Part shown: positions 45,912-55,799 of the stretch, piece after piece
Numbering within the stretch: position 1 is the first letter of the stretch
Layout of the letters: the number at the start of each line of letters is the position of its first letter
NCBI GenBank assembly: GCA_032164245.1
Contig: JAVMKO010000001.1
Location: 12,313,603 to 12,377,602, forward strand
From: Sternotherus odoratus
Lineage: Eukaryota; Chordata; Testudines; Kinosternidae
Direction: 5' to 3'
DNA: 64,000 bases
Translations under genes and position numbers: made by a program
The notes under the pieces: generated by a model
What the model saw: only the letters and a program-made list of their open reading frames with translations
What the model was told of the DNA's origin: nothing
Databases searched by the model: none

Positions 45912-46297
45912 TAGATTTTAAACCACTAGACTCAGATGGAAACAATAATGAACTGAGCCAGCAGAACTCTGGTATTGAATCTGGGCCCGTCAGCAGCATC
46001 CTCAGCTGCTACACCGCCGCTGTGTGCTGAACTAGCTACCACAACCAACAAGACAAGTCTACACTACAAAATTAAGTCGACCTAAATTACGTTGATGTAC
46101 AGTCACCCTTCAGCAATTAAATTGCTTTGTCATGTCCTTGTGTTGGGAGTGCACATCCTCACTTACTTAACTTCTATCTCTGAACATCCCTTCCACGCTC
46201 CTTAACTTGAGCACCATCATTTTGCTCTTTCAAGTCTTATTCTTTTCACGAGTGACTCTTTTTGGGAGCCTGGTCTTCGCCTAGTGCACAGAAAACT

Positions 46298-46505
46298 GGG
46301 AGTCAGGACTTCTGATTTCCTTCTGTTCCCTATTCTGCTATCAAATAGGTGATCTTGGGAAAGCCACTGCATCTCTGTGCCTCAGTTTCCCACTCTGTAC
46401 ATGGAGAATAAATAATCGGACTGCTGAGTAGCTGCCTCACAAGGCGGCTGTGAGTCTCAATTAAGATTTTTTAAAGTTCCTTCAGAACTTCAGGTAGATG
46501 GTGCT
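46298..46505 (+). repeat. MIR SINE fragment
   Basis: GATCTTGGGAAAGCCACTGC, TGTGCCTCAGTTTCCCACTC and GCCTCACAAGGCGGCTGTGA follow the MIR consensus order. Confidence 0.8.
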
Positions 46506-46983
46506 AGAGACAGACAATATCACTCCAATCTGCAAATTCAGACATTTTCCAACATTAGTATTTCTTCCCCCTGTTTCAGGACGATCAGCATCAGCCCCAA
46601 AACTGATCATTGCCTGTTATCAAAAGGCCATTTAAGACAATTTACTGACACAGAATTAGACCTAAATCCCCAGCTCCCATGAAATCAGAATGTCAAAGAT
46701 CCAGGCAGTTTTGCTGGGGGTATAAAGAACCACAGCACTCTATTCAAAAGAGGGAAGGGTAATTCCTTCTGCATGACTGCTGCCCACCTAGGAAGAGTGA
46801 CCTGAGCAACAACCTCCCTGGTGCATTAACATCTGCAAACAAATTGTGCCCAGTCCTGTACTGGGTTTATTAAGGTCACTGCTGCTTTGGGAGCCTGCAC
46901 AGCAGCAGCACACCAGTGGCTAGGGCTGGAGTCATTCCCTCCAGTTCACCATTGTCCTGCTCTAATGCATCATCCCGTACACC

Positions 46984-47124
46984 TAGGGTGACCAGATAGG
47001 TCCATCACACCAGATAGCCAGTGTGAAAAATCAGGACGGGGGTGGGGGGTAATAGGACCCTATTTAAGAAAAAGGCCCAAACATTGGGACTGTCCCTACA
47101 AAATCGGAACCTCTGGTCACCCTA
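46984..47124 (+). mobile_element. hAT-type MITE, copy 7
   Basis: TAGGGTGACCAGA and CTCTGGTCACCCTA ends with perfect CGTACACC duplications (46976-46983, 47125-47132). It is longer than its relatives (141 bp) because of an extra segment after the left end. It lies about 430 bp upstream of ECHDC3 exon 1. Confidence 0.93.
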
Positions 47125-47426
47125 CGTACACCTGTGCAAATACAAAACGAGTGCTGCCAAGTCAGAATGGCGATGTCTTTGCACTGAGGGGCAGGCAGGG
47201 CAAGGTGGCCACAGGCTGCGTGTACCTGTAGTGTGGACGGAGCACAGTAGCCCCCAGCTCTGCTTGTTGTGCTAACAGCTGTTAGCAAGTCTTTCCTCTT
47301 GCAGGCAGTCAGGTAATGTGCCTCACCACAAACACTGGCTTTTACACTCTCAGCTGCTACCCGGTTCAAGGCGGGACTTTGTCTTAAAGAGACCCACACC
47401 CATCCCAAGAGTTTGAGGGTGAGAAT

Positions 47427-47770
47427 TTGCTGGCTCTCCCCTGCATCCTGCTGTGGGGGACCGGGCGGAGGCGGGTTTCCCTGCAGAGCCTAGGGGTCAG
47501 CAGAGAGCCTGAAAGGCTCCGGCAATTGCACAGAAACTCCTCCCCCCTCCCCAGCAATGGCTGCGAGCCTGAGACTAGGGAGGCTGAAGCCCTCCCGGAT
47601 CCTCCGCTGCCCCGTGGCCTCTGGGTTCTGCAGCGGCGCCACAGCTGGATCGGGGCAGCAGCCACAGCTGGAGAAACTCACCCGCACTCGGCAGCTGGGT
47701 GGCGTCAGGTGAGGCTGCGCCGCCCCCGTGTGGAAGCGGCGGAGCAAAGGGTCAAACAGACCCGACCAGC
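47427..47770 (+). promoter_or_regulatory. ECHDC3: CpG-rich promoter/first-exon region of ECHDC3
   Basis: GC and CpG content rise sharply around exon 1. GGGCGGAGGCGGG (about 47461) is an Sp1-type GC box upstream of the ATG. No convincing TATA box was seen. The start site cannot be fixed from sequence alone. Confidence 0.55.
47557..47708 (+). CDS. ECHDC3: ECHDC3 exon 1 (start codon, mitochondrial targeting sequence)
   Basis: ECHDC3 is a mitochondrial crotonase-fold protein linked in vertebrates to lipid and insulin metabolism; its substrate is not settled. This exon begins at ATG 47557 (context AGCAATGG, good Kozak) and encodes residues 1-50 plus two bases of codon 51. The N-terminus (MAASLRLGRLKPSRILRC...) has Arg6, Arg9, Lys11, Arg14 and Arg17 and no acidic residue, a typical mitochondrial presequence. 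It ends at the donor CAG|GTGAGG. The upstream in-frame region is GC-rich and lacks conserved sequence, so this ATG is preferred. The longer 198-codon frame from 47427 is in another frame and runs through the donor. Confidence 0.88.
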
Positions 47771-48482
47771 CTTGGGACTATTCGGAGTTGTCCCCACTCT
47801 CCCCAGTGCCCTAACGGGACGGTCCTGGAGGGGGGGAGGGAGTTGTATAGAAGCCAGACCCCAAAATGCACTAGGCCCCACCCCCAACCCGCCCCTCCTA
47901 GCAAGGGGGGTTGACATGCTGATGGGTTTCCCTGACATGCAGACAGGAATTTTCATAACTCTGGGTTCCTGGTGTCAGGGATTGAATAGGGCAGTGCCCG
48001 CTTTGGTGAGGGACCTGCTGTAGATTCGGCTATGCAATGAGTGAGCGTAACTGAACGGTGGACGGGGTACAGTGCAAGGCCAGTATTGCAATCAAAACCC
48101 AGGGGGATCGTTTTGAAAAAGGCCTTTAAAAATAAGGACATAAAATAGTTTACAGGAGTCTGTTCCTCTGTTCCCTCCCTAGCTCAGTGGATGTGGCTTA
48201 ATAATTTTGACAGCACATTTGCACTTCTATACATTTTCCGGGTGGTCTATAAAATCTGAATACACTGCCCAGGGTGTGCATGGTGCTGTCTGACCTATGA
48301 AGAGCCTGGAGCCTCCCTGTCACAGAGATTTACCAAACTAGTCAGAGTTTCTCAGAGGTGGCCACTGGGGGCTTTTCTTTCAGCCACAGCCTCCTGCACT
48401 GTGATTTAGGGGTGGGGGAGTAGCAACGTAGTGGCCCCTCCTCAGTGTTTCTGGAGGCACCACCTTTGTGTTTTGCAGGGTG

Positions 48483-48838
48483 CCAGGTTTCAGAGTAGTA
48501 GTCCTGTTAGTCTTTATCAGCAAAAACAACAAAGAATACTTGTGGCACCTTAGAGACTAACCAATTTATTAGGTCATAAGCTTTTGTGGGCTACAGCCCA
48601 CTTCATCAGATGCATGGAGTGGAAAATACAGGAGCAGGTATAAATACATGAAAAGATGGGACTTGTCTTATCACGTGTGAGGTCAGTCTAACGAGGCAAT
48701 TCAATTAACAATAGGATACCAAGGGAAGAAAAATCATGTTTGTAGTTGTAATGAGAGTGGCCCATTTCAAACAGTTGACAAGAAGGTGTGAGTAACAGTA
48801 GGGGTAATAATTAGCATGGGGAAATAGTTTTTAGTTTC
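48483..48838 (-). mobile_element. PLE 3' fragment ending just upstream of ECHDC3 exon 2
   Basis: The minus strand reads as the family-2 PLE terminus: 3' UTR (GAAATGGGCCACTCTCATTA, TTGGTATCCTATTGTTAATT, ATTTTCCACTCCATGC), hammerhead-like block (48573-48614; CTGATGA core, GTGGGC/GCCCAC stem II, but AAAA for GAAA) and terminal TACTCTGAAACC. It sits in ECHDC3 intron 1, antisense to the gene, with its inner end about 25 bp from the exon 2 acceptor. Confidence 0.85.
48573..48614 (-). ncRNA. Hammerhead-like motif, invariant G lost
   Basis: CTGATGA core and a perfect 6-bp stem II GTGGGC/GCCCAC with TGTA loop are kept. The GAAA box is AAAA and stem I (GCAT/ATGA) is imperfect, so self-cleavage is unlikely. 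Confidence 0.6.
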
Positions 48839-48862
48839 ACAAGATTATTAAAATCTTTACAG

Positions 48863-48984
48863 ACACATTATCCTGAATAACCCTAAGAAAAGAAATGCTC
48901 TGTCACTCTCTATGCTGAAGTGTCTCCGTGAGGATATTCTGCTTGATATCGAAAGCCAGGCTCTCAGAGTCATCATCATTTCAG
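48863..48984 (+). CDS. ECHDC3: ECHDC3 exon 2
   Basis: The acceptor is ATCTTTACAG and the donor TTTCAG|GTACTT; 122 bp. It completes codon 51 (Arg) and encodes residues 52-91 plus one base of codon 92. It contains LNNPKKRNALSLSML, the first crotonase strand-loop region shared by the family, and ends in the RVIIIS strand that leads to the first oxyanion-hole loop. The phases match exons 1 and 3 exactly. The intron segment just upstream is a PLE insertion. Confidence 0.9.
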
Positions 48985-49119
48985 GTACTTCCTTACTCTC
49001 AGGAGGAAAAAAAGATGGGTTAACTGCCATGTTCTACAATGCCATATACAGAATTGTGCTTTGGACAGTGTTAGAGCTGGGCAAGTAATGGATGTTTTGG
49101 TTCACTGGCAGTTCCAAAT

Positions 49120-49215
49120 TTGCAGTGTCAGGGCCATTGTTTACCCAGCAGTAAAACTGGAATAATAATACTTACCCCAACCTTGTTATGTGTTTTAGAT
49201 GAATGTTGTTACAGA
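49120..49215 (+). repeat. MIR-like fragment
   Basis: AAAACTGGAATAATAATACTT followed by TTATGTGTTTTAGATGAATG resembles the MIR middle part. Short and diverged. Confidence 0.45.
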
Positions 49216-49361
49216 TCTGAGGATTCTGCAAAGACTCACATATATGTAGGCTTTCTATTTTTCAGGGCTTATTAATTTAATTTTAGGGGGTTATTTTTTG
49301 CCATTTTTAAATGTTATGTAGCTGTAGATGGAACAGTCTTCCAAGGGAGTGGGGCGGGGGG

Positions 49362-49852
49362 GGGAATCTAACTTGTTTCAAGATTGAGCTTGATAAGTTT
49401 ATGAAGGGCATGGTATAATGAGGGTACATGGTCCATATCTCCAGCAGCTGGTGATGGGACACTAGATGGGGAGGGCTTGGAGTTATTACAGAGAATTCTT
49501 TCCCAAGTTTTTGACTAGTGGGTCTCATCGACATGCTGAGGGTCTAACTGATCACCATATTTGGAGACAGATGGATTTTTTCCTCAGGACAGACTGGCAG
49601 AGACCCTGGGGGTTTCCACATTCCTCTGCATGTGGGTCACAGGTCACGTACTGGTTTGAACGAGAGTAAATGGTGGTTTCTCTGTAACTTGTAATTCTCA
49701 AATCTTGACTTAAAGATTTCAGTAATTCAGCTAGAGGTTATGGGCTTATTACAGGAATGGATGGGTGATATTCTGTGGCCTACAATGTGCTGGAGGTCAG
49801 ACTACAAGATCATGATGATTCCTTCTGGCCTTAAAATCAATGAGTCCAAAAA
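49362..49852 (+). mobile_element. CR1 LINE 3' UTR, old copy
   Basis: In ECHDC3 intron 2. It carries the CR1 3' UTR order: AAGATTGAGCTTGATAAGTT, GATGGGACACTAGATGGGGA, GGTCAGACTACAAGATCATG, TTCCTTCTGGCCTTAAAATC and a terminal AATGAGTCC. Noncoding and inactive. Confidence 0.85.
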
Positions 49853-50637
49853 TCAGGGATGAGCAGTCTCTTCATAATGTTTGCTGGTGTACATCAGCCT
49901 AGTACTGTTTCGAACTACACCATACTAAAGTGCACCACGGAACCTTTAGTGTCCACCAACAGGGTCTGCACAGACCACTTAATGTGCAACACATCAGTGT
50001 GCTTTAGAAATCACCCCCTCGTTGTCTGCATTGCTGCTCTGTGTAAACAAGCCCTTAGATACAAGTAACCATTTCCAGGGTTTATTTGACAAAACTTATA
50101 TGTTTGTTAAGACCTCAAATCAGAAGTCCTACATATATGCTTAATTTTACACACTGTGAACAATACCTTCAAAGTGACCTGAGGGAGTACTGCCCACACT
50201 ATGTGAAGCTAAGCGTATGCATAAGTCCATGCAGGGTCTGGTCCTAATTTAGAAGTGCAATAATAAGTACTGATGAAAATAATAACTCAAGTTTTCTTCA
50301 CTCCATAAAAATACAAATCTACACTAATGACAAACACTGCAGAAACCCTCTTGTAAGCTGCAGTGTTTTGGACCGTTACTGCAATATATTTTTAAGGGTT
50401 CATAAGTCCAATTGTTACTTTTCTTTTAAAAATCAATTGTGTGTATGTAGGGATTTTTTTTAACAGAATAAAACCTAGGTTACAATGACTATCAAGTTAA
50501 AGAAAATTCCCCTTTTCTTTTTTCAAGGGTTTACTGTTCAGAGGTGTTGAGCTCCCACAACTCCCATTAATTTCAGCAGCAATTCCAGAGGTTCATCTGC
50601 TTAAAGTTGATGTTGTGATCAATGTCACAACATGCTG

Positions 50638-50860
50638 TGCAGAAGTTCAGTGGTTAGGACACGATATTGGGACTCCAGAGCTGTGGATTCTATTCCCAGC
50701 TGTACCACTAGCCGCCTTTGTACTGTTGTGCAGGTCTCCAAACTGCACCGTCCCTCAGTTTCCCTATCTGTAAAAGGAAAGATGACAAACATGATAAAGA
50801 TCTAAAAGTGACCAGCATTATGTAAGAGCCAAGTTTTATTATCTCCTGTCTTCCTTCTAG
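50638..50860 (+). repeat. MIR/CORE-SINE, near full length
   Basis: A tRNA-like head (AGTTCAGTGGTTAGGACAC as A box; TGGATTCTATTCCCAGC as B box) leads to the core and CCTCAGTTTCCCTATCTGTA. It lies in ECHDC3 intron 2. The promoter boxes are diverged but recognisable. Confidence 0.8.
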
Positions 50861-50865
50861 ATACT

Positions 50866-50907
50866 CCTATAACCCCATCACTATAGGTAAAGTGATGGGG
50901 TTATAGG
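50866..50907. other. Perfect 17-bp hairpin
   Basis: CCTATAACCCCATCACT (50866-50882) pairs exactly with AGTGATGGGGTTATAGG (50891-50907) across an 8-base loop. It lies directly after a MIR SINE in ECHDC3 intron 2. Confidence 0.85.
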
Positions 50908-52301
50908 CCTGAGCTATGTGGGATTCCACAGATGAGAGCTTTGGAGGTGGAACAACCATTGCCCAAAACAACCTCTGAGAGGGAAGACCGGTTCTTGTCT
51001 GTTGCTCTCCTGAACCACCTGGCACCGAAATCGATGAAATATTAACCAGAGGTTGATGAGTGCTGTGTAAACAGGAGAGAACGTGGTTAATCAGCCTAAG
51101 AACAGACAGCTCCCCATCATACTGGGTAGGAGCTGTTAAGTTGCACTGAATAACTATTTTATGATGTTTTCTGAGAAGTTGGGCTGAGCCCTGTAAAACC
51201 CCATCACTTCCTATTGACTGAGGTAGAAAACTCTGCTAAATAAAGGGGGACAAATACTCCCCCTCCACCCATGGAAAAGCCAGTAGGATGAAGGAAAATT
51301 TCAAAAATTCTGTGGGTGTGACCTCATGTTATTTTTGAGGGGCTGCAGCCTCCTGACTTAATGGAGCTTGCGGATCCTTGGAGATACTCTGTTCTATCCT
51401 CGCAGATCACAGGGCATTCACACAAAGAGCCAGCCCTACTATGCTTTTCCCGCGCTGCCCAGGCCCCCTCTCTCCGGAGCAGTGGATTTGGTATACCACA
51501 TTCTCCCCGAGCTGAGAAGAGCGTGTCAGTACTGCAAGGAGCAGCACTAAGTCCCCTCTGGATTTCTCCTAAGAGACCTGAGTTGCTAGGGAGCATTTCT
51601 CACACCGCAGTAATATTAAAGAGGTGAACATGTAGCCTGTCGTGATTTGTCACGATGCAGGTACCTCCTGCCTTGGACCGATCCGTAGCATTACTGTGCA
51701 ATTACGAAATCGTCGTGTTTTCACCCCAGAAGTGGCTGCATTCAGTAGCAGCTTAAAAGATCCCTTTGTGTGGCTTGTATATCAATTTAAGATTATAAGG
51801 TGACTTTGGGATGAAATATATTTGAGCGATGTGCATGTAAATTCTTACTATGTCTGCCATTTCGTGCCTTTCCTAGAGGACTAGTTGTCATGGCTTGCAC
51901 TGAGTTACACAAGAGGTCCTCAGTAGCAAGTGATGTGATATCACTGGTTGCATTTCACTGGGTACTTACAATGGAAAGCAAAGTAGAAGCTGAAAATGAA
52001 AGTTCATGGGCTTCTTCTTCAGATGTGTCCTTACAATGCCCATTCGAGTCAATGGGGTTTATGTGACTAAATGCTGTACAGCAGTCTGTATAATGGCAGT
52101 TGAAATCTTGATCTAAAAGACAGGAGCCAACATTTTGTAGTGTTTTTGCGAAGTGCCCTCCTCCCCCATTTTTGGGGTATCTCTACTTCTGCCATGTAGG
52201 ACTTACTACATTCTGAATTGTCACCAGCCCAAGAAGCTAGTTTTATTCCGATCAGCGATGTTTAAAGTTTGTTTTTCTTCCTTTTATTGAATGCTTTGCA
52301 G

Positions 52302-52399
52302 CGGAAGGACCTGTATTTTCCGCTGGCCATGATTTAAAGGAATTGTCTAGTGAACAGGACACGAAGCACCATAGCGAAGTATTTGAGACCTGCGCTGAG
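52302..52399 (+). CDS. ECHDC3: ECHDC3 exon 3 (first oxyanion-hole motif)
   Basis: The acceptor is GCTTTGCAG and the donor GAG|GTAAGC; 98 bp. It completes Ala92 and encodes residues 93-124. It contains EGPVFSAGHDLKEL (93-106), the crotonase signature whose Ala99/Gly100 region provides a backbone amide of the oxyanion hole that binds the CoA-thioester carbonyl. A variable acidic/His-rich segment then leads to FETCAE. It ends in phase 0. Confidence 0.93.
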
Positions 52400-52534
52400 G
52401 TAAGCCAGGATGCTGGGTTTGCATTCTCTGCCTTGGTTTTCCCATCTGTAAAATGGGGATAAGAATACGGACTTCCTTTGGAACACACGTTGAAATCTAC
52501 TGATGAAAAGCATTGTATAGAAGCTAGGTATTAT
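52400..52534 (+). repeat. MIR fragment interrupted by a hAT MITE
   Basis: TTCCCATCTGTAAAATGGGG and CATTGTATAGAAGCTAGGTATTATT match the MIR 3' half; the sequence resumes after the insertion as TATTATTATCCC at about 52784. Confidence 0.75.
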
Positions 52535-52781
52535 TAGGGACAGTGGAAGCGCGTGCCTGGGGCGGCAAGCTGCAGGGGGCAGTCTGACAGTTGCTTTCAG
52601 GGCAGCATGGCTGTGGAAGGTACGCTGGACCAATGGGTTCGGTGGCGGGTAAGCCAAAGCGGGCGGACCTCCCGCAGAAACGCCACTGAATCTGTGGGAC
52701 CATCGGACCTCCCACAGGCGTGCCACCGAAGGACACGTGACTGCCACTCTTGGGGTGGCAAAAATCGTAGAGCCACCCCTG
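52535..52781 (-). mobile_element. hAT MITE with perfect 8-bp TSD in ECHDC3 intron 3
   Basis: On the minus strand it begins CAGGGGTGGCTCTACGATTT and carries GGAGGTCCGNNGG-type internal repeats. It is flanked by GGTATTAT on both sides (52527-52534, 52782-52789). GC-rich interior, no ORF; the 92-186-codon frames crossing it are artefacts. Confidence 0.9.
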
Positions 52782-53154
52782 GGTATTATTATCCCACACA
52801 AAACTCTGATACATCTTGGAGAAGAAACTAGCTCTCCTGATGTTTTTAAACACAAGGAAACAAGAAAGTAGCTGCAGATGTGATTACTGCACACAAACGG
52901 ATGGCTTGCCTGGTTCCATTTCCCAAGAAGTGCTGAACACTAGTCTTTAAACGATAGCACAAGAACTGAGATAAAGGCAGAGCCAATTCAAAACTGAATT
53001 TGGAGATTTCAGCCAAGGAGTGTAAAATCTGATTAAGCAGAATTGATTCCCCCACACACACACACAAGAAGAGAGTGAAGAAACCAGCTGAAATGTGTCA
53101 TCTGGTCACAATGTGCTGATGTGAGTTGTTTATCTAGGTAATCATGATAACACT

Positions 53155-53275
53155 TAGTAAGTAAATAGCTCTTTTTATCTGCAGAGCTCAAACATGGGTA
53201 AGTATCATTATACAGGGAAATGGAGACACAGAGAGGTTAAGCAACTTGCCAGGTGATCACTGCCACAGAAGTGTC
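53155..53275 (-). repeat. MIR SINE fragment
   Basis: As read on +: TATCATTATACAGGGAAATGG, AGACACAGAGAGGTTAAGCA and ACTTGCCAGGTGATCAC, the inverted MIR core. Confidence 0.75.
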
Positions 53276-53477
53276 CTTACCCCCAACACTGTTTAATACT
53301 CTTTGGCGGTAGGGACTGTCTTAGTGTATGTTGGGTCAGCAACCACCATAAAGGGACACTGTGCTACCATATTATAGATAATCAGTGAAGAAAATTATTG
53401 TATCTGTTATAACATCTTCAGGTCATGGATTATGGGAACATGTTGCACCTGCTGACCACTTCCCTTTGCACATACAG

Positions 53478-53678
53478 GTCATGACTCTGCTCCAAAAACT
53501 CCCCGTACCAGTGATTGCCAAGGTAAATGGCTTGGCTACGGCCGCAGGCTGCCAGCTGGTGGCGAGCTGTGACATGGCAGTAGCGAGTGAGTCATCCCGG
53601 TTTGCTACACCCGGAGTCAAGGTCGGGCTGTTCTGCTCCACGCCAGCTGTAGCTGTGGGGAGAGCCCTTTCTAGAAAG
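53478..53678 (+). CDS. ECHDC3: ECHDC3 exon 4 (second oxyanion-hole/active-site region)
   Basis: The acceptor is CATACAG and the donor AAAG|GTAGGC; 201 bp, residues 125-191, phase 0 at both ends. It encodes [36 protein letters not shown] and [15 protein letters not shown]. In classical hydratases the two catalytic glutamates lie in GGGCELA and FGQPEI; here the aligned residues are Gln150 (AAGCQL) and Gly170 (TPGV). The fold and the glycine-rich helix N-terminus are kept, so acyl-CoA binding is plausible while standard hydration chemistry is not. The same replacements are known in other vertebrate ECHDC3 proteins, so this is not damage. Confidence 0.94.
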
Positions 53679-54699
53679 GTAGGCTGGGTTCAAGAGAGAG
53701 CTGTTCTCTCCGGTTTCCTGAAAGTAGACCCTGTATTTACGTGCTCTAGCTCCAATCCATGCACCTCCCTCACTCGGTACTTTACAGTGCAAAACATTTC
53801 ACTGCCAAAAGCAACTGTAGAAAAAAACATTGGTCTGGGAAACATTGGAGCTGGGAAGTCCAAGAATGGTGTAGAAGTGACCAGTATTCCAGGACAGCAG
53901 CTCTGCTTCCTCCCTGATCCCAAGCAGGGGGTCCCCACAGCAGCAGCGGATCAGCACAGTAGCTCTTCTCCCTCCCGCCGGTAAAGTCTTTCCTTAGACA
54001 ATGATGCTTTCCCCCTGCTGAGGAGACCCCTCCAAGTTCAGGATACCAATCCCATTAGGTATCCATTCCTGCCAAGCACTGACATTTCAATGCCAGCGTG
54101 ATCTGTTTAGCTCTGTTTTAAATAGCATCTATGACCCTCCAGCCCATTTCTTTCCTGCTGACTGAGTATGGGACTCACTCACCACATAAGGAACACAATG
54201 CGCTTCACAAAGCCTTGTTTGTGACGTCCCGGTCCTCATACTGGATCCATCAGAGTCCTTCTCTGCAGGTCAGATTGCAGGAAAGGGGCTTTAACCCTTA
54301 ACTTCCTGGTTCTGATGCCATCCTCTTGAAATCTAATCCATTTTCTATTGAGTGAGTTAGAATGGTTTGATAGTACAGCTGCTCCTGAATCATCCTTCCA
54401 GTATTTCCGATTGTACAATTCCATGTTTAAAATATGTGGCATTGTATTTTTTTAATGTTCACGGGCTCCCATATCAGATTAAAAAACACCATTGTTGCAA
54501 CTGTTGGGACTTCTGTTTTTACATCTTATCAAATGAGATGGGTCTGAAATGCTCATGTTTGTAGCTACTGAAGCAAAGACAATAACAAGGGTAGTTAGAC
54601 CTCATGATTCAGGATATCAGCTGATTGCCTCTAGGGTCAGCAAGGCATTTTTCTCCCCATATTTAGCACTGTACAATCAGCCAAGTACATTTATGCTTT

Positions 54700-55215
54700 T
54701 TTTCCCTCTCATTTAAAGCATCAGACACAGGTCACTGCAGGAAGCAGGATACAGAAATAGATGTAGCAGTGATCTAACGTGAGCGACAGGGAGTCTAATT
54801 AAAAACACACACAAAACTAAAACTAAGGCCAACATTTTCAAAAGCTACCTGCTGATTTGGCATGCCTTCGTTTTTATTCTATTTTATTTTTTGTGTGCCC
54901 AATTTCGAGCACCAAGCTGGGCCTGTGTTTTAGAAAATGCCGAGCGCCCACCCCTCTCCTTGGCTTCAGTTGGAATCATGGGGGCTCAGCAATTCTCAGT
55001 ATTAGGATCAAGGGACTCAAGTTGGCACCATAAATCTGTGGGCACTTTTGAAACATTTTTGCCTCTGGACTCAACCCTGCTCCCATTAAAGCCCATGAGA
55101 ATTTTGCCAGTGACTTGAGGGTGAACAAGATTGGGCCTTATGTCTCCATTTTAATTGCTGACATAAACCAGAGCAAGTTGAACTGGCTCAGTATGATTTA
55201 TTTTTTTCTGTCCAG
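54700..55215. other. ECHDC3 intron 4, 3' part
   Basis: Contains a diverged palindromic repeat (AACATTTTCAAAAGCTACC near 54830 through TGGGGGCTCAGC near 54985) and no exon-like conserved frame. Intron 4 as a whole (53679-55215) has no further recognised repeat. Confidence 0.4.
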
Positions 55216-55548
55216 GTTGCATTAGAGATGCTGTTCACAGGAGAGCCTATTTCTGCCCATGATGCATTGCTGCATGGGCTTCTCAGCAGGGTGGTACCAG
55301 AAGACAAGCTGGAAGAGGAGACCATGAAAATTGCACACAAGATATGTGAAACCAGCCGGTCTGTTGTGGCACTGGGGAAAGCCACCTTTTACAAACAGAT
55401 GGCACTGGACCTTGATGCTGCCTACAGAATGACCTCCCAGGTCATGCTGGACAATCTGACCCTGAAGGATGGACAGGAAGGAATAGAGGCCTTCATTCAG
55501 AAACGCAAGCCTACCTGGTCACATAGCGTGAACCCAGCTTGCCAATGA
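55216..55548 (+). CDS. ECHDC3: ECHDC3 exon 5 (C-terminal helices, stop)
   Basis: The acceptor is TCTGTCCAG. It encodes residues 192-301 and stops at TGA 55546-55548. VALEMLFTGEPISAHDALLHG, LLSRVVPEDKLEEET and ALGKATFYKQ are typical of the C-terminal helical trimerisation part of crotonases. The closing DGQEGIEAF(I)QKRKPTWSH is diagnostic of the ECHDC3 family. The assembled product is 301 aa, close to the human length of about 303. All splice phases agree and there is no stop, so the gene looks intact. Confidence 0.95.
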   Translation, partial: VALEMLFTGEPISAHDALLHGLLSRVVPEDKLEEETMKIAHKICETSRSVVALGKATFYKQMALDLDAAYRMTSQVMLDNLTLKDGQEGIEAFIQKRKPTWSHSVNPACQ

Positions 55549-55783
55549 GAACGCTCAAGCTTAGCTAACTCACACCAGTGTCTTCTCTGTGAAAGTCCCA
55601 GGGACTGTATTTTTGGTGTTGCTGAAACTATATTTCACTTTTGTATCGTGTAGCCCTTGGGAGGATGATGGCCACTGGCAGTGGTGATAAGGAAGGTAAT
55701 GGTGATGAGAAAGATAATGGCTAATATTTCAGGTTGTTCTTCAAGGGATGCCAACAATCGTAATACAAGGTTTCTGTGGACAC

Positions 55784-55789
55784 AATAAA
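55784..55789 (+). terminator. ECHDC3: Polyadenylation signal of ECHDC3
   Basis: AATAAA lies 236 bp after the stop codon, giving a short 3' UTR. A second AATAAA at 56067-56072 could serve as an alternative distal site. Confidence 0.65.
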
Positions 55790-55799
55790 ATGAAGTAAA

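Noticed and set aside
45498..45914. 138-codon lysine/arginine-rich + frame
   Set aside because: Translation of A/T homopolymers and GC palindromes in the foldback transposon.
47427..48023. 198-codon + frame overlapping ECHDC3 exon 1
   Set aside because: It is in a different frame from the conserved start and runs through the splice donor at 47709 into the intron.
53385..53984. 199-codon + frame as a stand-alone gene
   Set aside because: Only 53478-53678 is conserved ECHDC3 exon 4; the rest is intron on both sides.
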